A stretch of DNA of 10,366 nt, from NCBI GenBank assembly GCA_002352375.1, contig DEIH01000104.1, positions 1-10,366 of the forward strand, given 5' to 3'. The position numbers and the translations under genes were made by a program. How positions within the stretch are numbered: position 1 is the stretch's first letter; every line of letters begins with the position of its first letter. The DNA is from Spirochaeta sp. UBA2779. Lineage in GTDB: Bacteria > Spirochaetota > Spirochaetia > DSM-2461. Shown piece by piece: positions 7,841-10,366 of this stretch. The notes under the pieces were generated by a model that made no database searches, was not told where the DNA came from, and saw only the letters and a list, made by a program, of their open reading frames with translations.

Positions 7841-7870
7841 TTGTCCAGATACGATTCCGGGTTTTATACT
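7841..7870 (+). promoter_or_regulatory. Candidate promoter for the 45-residue membrane peptide
   Basis: TTGTCC (7841-7846, 4 of 6) and TATACT (7865-7870, 5 of 6) are 18 bases apart and lie just after the helicase-partner stop. A start about 7 bases downstream falls on the A of the ATG at 7877, so the message may be leaderless. The match is by eye. Confidence 0.4.
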
Positions 7871-7876
7871 TGTTCT

Positions 7877-8014
7877 ATGAAATCTGGAATTAAAAAACAA
7901 AAAAAATCGGTGTTCAAGGGAACTGATATAACCCTGATAACCATTCTCAGTATATTAGCAACAGGTATTCTTGGGTTCTCCGGAATTATTATATGGCTGG
8001 TGGGGACACTTTAG
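7877..8014 (+). CDS. Small lysine-rich single-pass membrane protein (45 aa)
   Basis: An ATG-to-TAG frame encodes 45 residues starting MKSGIKKQKKSVFKG and then a hydrophobic stretch at about 18-43 rich in Ile and Leu, ending WLVGTL. This is the layout of a single-span inner-membrane peptide with a positive, cytoplasmic N-terminus. I do not recognise a family. It fills the gap between the XPB partner and the convergent aroDE-like gene, and its TAG overlaps the neighbour's TAA on the other strand by sharing bases 8011-8014. There is no good Shine-Dalgarno sequence, but a plausible promoter ends 6 bases before the ATG, consistent with a leaderless message. The biased composition and clean membrane topology favour a real gene, although chance remains possible at this length. 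Confidence 0.5.
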   Translation: MKSGIKKQKKSVFKGTDITLITILSILATGILGFSGIIIWLVGTL

Positions 8015-9513
8015 GTTCCTGCTTTCCGACCTGTAAAAAGTTCAAACTGAATCCTGGCCTGAGCTTCCAGCATTCCCGATCCGTTCTTTGTATTAATCCC
8101 TACACCCCGGGATCGGGCCAGAAGAACGGTCTCCTCCGGCTGATAAATCATGTCATAAACCAGCAAGCAGCCACTTGGATTCCACCAGGGGATAGGATCT
8201 GAAGAACTGTCGGGGAACATTCCCACATTTGTGGTCTGCACCGCCAGATCCACCCCCCCCTCCAGGAGAGAAAAAGATTCTGGAGATAATGCTCCCCACT
8301 GCTGCTTGGTTTCTTCGGCCAGATGACGGGCTTTCTCAATCGTTCGATTCAGTATCACCAGTTTCATTCCGGCCTTTGTCAGTGCATATACCGCAGCTCT
8401 GGCGGCACCTCCGGCTCCTATAATCAGGGCTTTTTTCCCATTTAATTCTTCAATTGACCTCAGATTCATCGCCGCCGGCAGGGTTTTGAGAAAACCTTCG
8501 GCATCGGTATTTCTCGCCCGCCATCCATCCCCGCCCCGAAGAAGGGTATTGGCGGCACCGATACTTCGTGCGGAAATATCTGCGTAATCACATAGAGAGA
8601 GGGCTTTTTTCTTATGGGGAACCGTTACCGAAAGTCCCTTGAGCCCCCAAATATCACAGGTTTCAACCAGAGCAGCCATATCATCGGAGCGAATCGGGAT
8701 GTACGTTCCATTCAACCCTGAATCCTGCAGCCATCGGTTATGAAGTTCCGGTGAAAGGCTGTGGGCTATCGGGTTTCCGGTTACCCCGTAAAGGGCCGTT
8801 GAATCGTCAATATCCCTGAATCTGTACAGATTTGTCAGAGTTTCAGGATCCAGTTGGCCCGAGGCTGCTGAAACAGGCTCTCCCGGTCCGCCTGCAGCGG
8901 AAGAGTAGGTCCAGAGGGAGCCGAACCTGTGAGCCAGTATCCTGGAAGGTATACCGTATTCGTCCATTCCCAGAAGAACTTTATCTTTCACAGATTCGGT
9001 AGAAACGGCCGTTCGCGCCAGAGTTAAGAGCTGCCTGCTACCGGTGCAACGGGTTGCAATTTTCGGAATATACCCCTTATCGGCAATTCGACGTATCTGT
9101 CCGGAAATCTCTGCAACCGGAAGGTTTAACAGCGACCCCTGAAAATCATGAACCGATCGGATTATCCGAACGCCCGAGGATAGTGCAGCTGCCTGGGTAT
9201 CTGCCATCAACCGATTGTCCTCGAGGTCAACAAATGTCCATCCACCGGACTCCAGCATTTTTTTAAACAGAAGAATCCGTTCCTCTTCACTTTCGCCAAA
9301 TTCACCCCATTTACCGCCATCCTGAGGAAGTCTGATGGTGAGAATCAGAGGTATTCCGGTAATTTGAGGCAGTTTGAGAGCTTTATGCCGCTCATCGGGG
9401 TTGAGTAGATCAAGGCGCATTTCCGCCATATCGATATACTCACCGTATCGTTCCAGCTGAGCAATTGCACCATTAAAACTGGATGAAGTAAGGCAGAGAC
9501 AGAGAGAGCTCAC
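8011..9513 (-). CDS. aroDE: Bifunctional 3-dehydroquinate dehydratase (type I) / shikimate dehydrogenase
   Basis: The 500-residue fusion catalyses two consecutive steps of the shikimate pathway: dehydration of 3-dehydroquinate, then NADPH-dependent reduction of 3-dehydroshikimate. The N-terminal type I dehydratase (about 1-225) shows EMRLDLL (E31, R33, D35), R61, VHD with H122, the Schiff-base lysine K151 in IPKIATRC, R191 and the GQ pair at 219-220. The C-terminal dehydrogenase (about 240-497) shows YGVTGNPIAHSLSP, the catalytic TVPHK lysine K301, NTDAEG with D337, a GAGGAARAA nucleotide-binding loop at 366-374, NRT at 389-391 and NGSGMLEAQA near the end. In the NADP-site motif the usual leading Asn is Gln (QTTNVGM). 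The start is GTG at 9513, overlapping the upstream gene as GTGA, with AGGG 7 bases upstream. Similar fusions are known from plants and Chlamydia. The product is cytoplasmic. Confidence 0.95.
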   Translation of the reverse strand: MSSLCLCLTSSSFNGAIAQLERYGEYIDMAEMRLDLLNPDERHKALKLPQITGIPLILTIRLPQDGGKWGEFGESEEERILLFKKMLESGGWTFVDLEDNRLMADTQAAALSSGVRIIRSVHDFQGSLLNLPVAEISGQIRRIADKGYIPKIATRCTGSRQLLTLARTAVSTESVKDKVLLGMDEYGIPSRILAHRFGSLWTYSSAAGGPGEPVSAASGQLDPETLTNLYRFRDIDDSTALYGVTGNPIAHSLSPELHNRWLQDSGLNGTYIPIRSDDMAALVETCDIWGLKGLSVTVPHKKKALSLCDYADISARSIGAANTLLRGGDGWRARNTDAEGFLKTLPAAMNLRSIEELNGKKALIIGAGGAARAAVYALTKAGMKLVILNRTIEKARHLAEETKQQWGALSPESFSLLEGGVDLAVQTTNVGMFPDSSSDPIPWWNPSGCLLVYDMIYQPEETVLLARSRGVGINTKNGSGMLEAQARIQFELFTGRKAGT

Positions 9514-9998
9514 CAGTCGGCCCTGTACACGTACATATCTTTTAACGCCCCGGTATCTGAGAAATAAAGACGGATTCGTACCGGGTATCCCTGATCGGGC
9601 AGAGTCCAGGTGGGATTTTCATCGCGGTTGTTTATCGGAGGGCCCCAGAGCTTCCGGATCTCCTGAAGGCTCATACCCATACTCACACCATCCACATCCC
9701 CTGTCCACCGTTCATCTGCTCGAACCTGCCAGATGCGGTCTTGAAACCAGAACAGGTAGATTGAATCCGGATAGTAAAAAACAACATTATCCTCTTCCGG
9801 AGTATTACCCCGGTAGGAAAAAATACTTCCGGGGGGGTCAGGTCCGGTGAACACATCTTCTGCACTCATGCCGAGCATCTCTGAAAACTCCAAGGCATGG
9901 GGTAGTGGGCCTTTATCTTCGGCTGCTGCGGCTGCCGGAAAGCAAACCATACAGATTAAGACTGCGGGTATAGATAAATAAGCTTTGTTCCGGTACAT
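9510..9998 (-). CDS. Secreted protein with two BamE/SmpA-like repeats, function unknown
   Basis: The 162-residue product begins with a signal peptide (MYRNKAYLSIP, a hydrophobic core, then FPAAAAAEDK with likely cleavage near residue 26), so it should be exported to the periplasm. There is no lipobox cysteine. The mature part seems to contain two related units: about 42-94 (LGMSAEDVF, a Pro-Gly-rich turn, then YLFWFQDRIWQVRAD) and about 107-162 (MGMSLQEIRKLWGPP, WTLPDQGYPVRIRLYFSDTG, then YVYRADW). The second unit resembles the BamE/SmpA type, with a GMS helix, a GPP turn and beta strands. The ATG at 9998 is chosen because AGGA lies 8 bases upstream and the signal peptide starts there; the frame is open further up to a GTG at 10100, which would place extra residues before the signal. 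It is translated just ahead of aroDE with a GTGA overlap. No role in shikimate synthesis is evident. Confidence 0.75.
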   Translation of the reverse strand: MYRNKAYLSIPAVLICMVCFPAAAAAEDKGPLPHALEFSEMLGMSAEDVFTGPDPPGSIFSYRGNTPEEDNVVFYYPDSIYLFWFQDRIWQVRADERWTGDVDGVSMGMSLQEIRKLWGPPINNRDENPTWTLPDQGYPVRIRLYFSDTGALKDMYVYRADW

Positions 9999-10256
9999 GG
10001 GAAGAATCCTAACTGAAATACAGGAAGGCATCAATTCACAGGCATATTCTTGAAATAAGTTAAAAAATCTATATATGTAATTTCCAATTCCATAAATCAC
10101 AGTTCTTTTCGTTACTTTTTTGTAATAATCCCCGGCAAAAGATTATTGTTAACGAAAAATTATGAAAACACCATCTTGATGATATTGAACCCCTGCGGCA
10201 CTAAAGGATATGATATCAGGGATTCAAATCCAAGTAATAATTATTAAGGATATGTC
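9999..10256. other. Divergent intergenic region between the secreted-protein and PFOR genes
   Basis: This AT-rich stretch of 258 bases separates two divergent genes. It holds the ribosome site of the leftward gene, a candidate promoter and ribosome site for the rightward gene, and a small dyad at 10207-10217. No convincing -35/-10 pair was found for the leftward gene, although several TATATA-like runs occur near 10058-10080. No RNA gene or extra coding region was seen. Confidence 0.6.
10185..10214 (+). promoter_or_regulatory. Candidate sigma-70 promoter for the pyruvate:ferredoxin oxidoreductase gene
   Basis: TTGAAC (10185-10190, 4 of 6) and TATGAT (10209-10214, 5 of 6) are separated by 18 bases. 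Initiation near 10221 would leave a leader of roughly 36 bases carrying AAGGA at 10246-10250. A GATAT-G-ATATC inverted repeat at 10207-10217 covers the -10 hexamer and could be a regulator contact, but such a short dyad may be chance. Confidence 0.4.
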
Positions 10257-10366
10257 ATGTCTGACAAAAAAAAGATGGTAACAATCGACGGTAACACTGC
10301 CGCCGCACATGTGGCTTATGCATTCAGTGAAGTCGCAGCAATTTTCCCGATTACCCCCTCGTCTCC
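10257..10366 (+). CDS. nifJ: Pyruvate:ferredoxin (flavodoxin) oxidoreductase, N-terminal fragment
   Basis: The first 36 codons are present and the gene runs off the right edge. The reading includes VTIDGNTAAAHVAYAFSEV and then AIFPITPSS, which is the N-terminal signature of single-chain pyruvate:ferredoxin oxidoreductase. T33 in PITPSS corresponds to the conserved pyruvate-contacting threonine. The full enzyme oxidatively decarboxylates pyruvate to acetyl-CoA, CO2 and reduced ferredoxin using thiamine diphosphate and iron-sulfur clusters, and it points to an anaerobic or fermentative metabolism. The ATG at 10257 has AAGGA 6 bases upstream. A related 2-oxoacid:ferredoxin oxidoreductase cannot be excluded from so short a piece. 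Confidence 0.9.
   Translation, partial: MSDKKKMVTIDGNTAAAHVAYAFSEVAAIFPITPSS

Noticed and set aside
7884..7925. A terminator for aroDE on the minus strand: a small GTTC/GAAC hairpin followed by a T-run
   Set aside because: The stem is only 4 bp, and the T-run is explained by the lysine codons of the 45-residue peptide on the opposite strand.
9999..10100. A longer version of the secreted protein starting at GTG 10100
   Set aside because: It would put 34 extra residues before a clear signal peptide, whereas the ATG at 9998 has AGGA at good distance and begins the signal peptide.
1..10366. CRISPR arrays, tRNA or rRNA genes, insertion sequences or phage genes
   Set aside because: No regularly spaced repeats, cloverleaf-like segments, transposase motifs or terminal inverted repeats were seen on either strand.

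Overview
The window looks like a chromosomal segment from a free-living, probably anaerobic, chemotactic bacterium. Its moderate base composition and gene set fit a spirochaete (Spirochaetota) best. The clues are a bacterial XPB/ERCC3-type DNA helicase followed directly by its large helicase-associated partner, a fused AroD-AroE enzyme, a chemoreceptor, and the start of a pyruvate:ferredoxin oxidoreductase. The XPB-partner pair also occurs in Actinobacteria, but nothing here looks like high-GC actinobacterial DNA. The lineage is an inference from gene content, not from a marker gene.

Layout from left to right. (1) Bases 1-4034 hold a leftward three-gene unit read in the order chemoreceptor (4034-2022), glycerophosphodiester phosphodiesterase (2025-1270) and PIN-PhoH ATPase (1268 to beyond the left edge). 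The genes overlap by 4 bases or are separated by 1 base, so they almost certainly share a transcript. (2) Bases 4035-4153 are a divergent control region with a good sigma-70-like promoter for the leftward unit and two perfect inverted repeats. (3) Bases 4154-7836 hold the rightward pair of XPB helicase and helicase-associated protein, joined by an ATGA overlap. (4) Bases 7877-8014 encode a previously easy-to-miss 45-residue, lysine-rich, single-membrane-span peptide behind a good promoter that could give a leaderless message. (5) Bases 8011-9998 hold a second leftward pair: a secreted protein with BamE/SmpA-like repeats and, overlapping it by GTGA, the bifunctional shikimate enzyme AroDE. (6) Bases 9999-10256 are a divergent intergenic region with a likely promoter for the rightward pyruvate:ferredoxin oxidoreductase gene, whose first 36 codons end the window.

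The most interesting unit is the XPB helicase plus its partner. The partner has no helicase motifs of its own, but it carries a Helicase_C_3-like segment in the middle and a C-terminal region that resembles a WYL domain. The tight coupling suggests a two-protein DNA repair or remodelling machine that differs from the archaeal XPB-Bax1 pair. No rRNA, tRNA, CRISPR array, insertion sequence or phage gene was seen. All genes appear intact apart from the two cut by the window edges.
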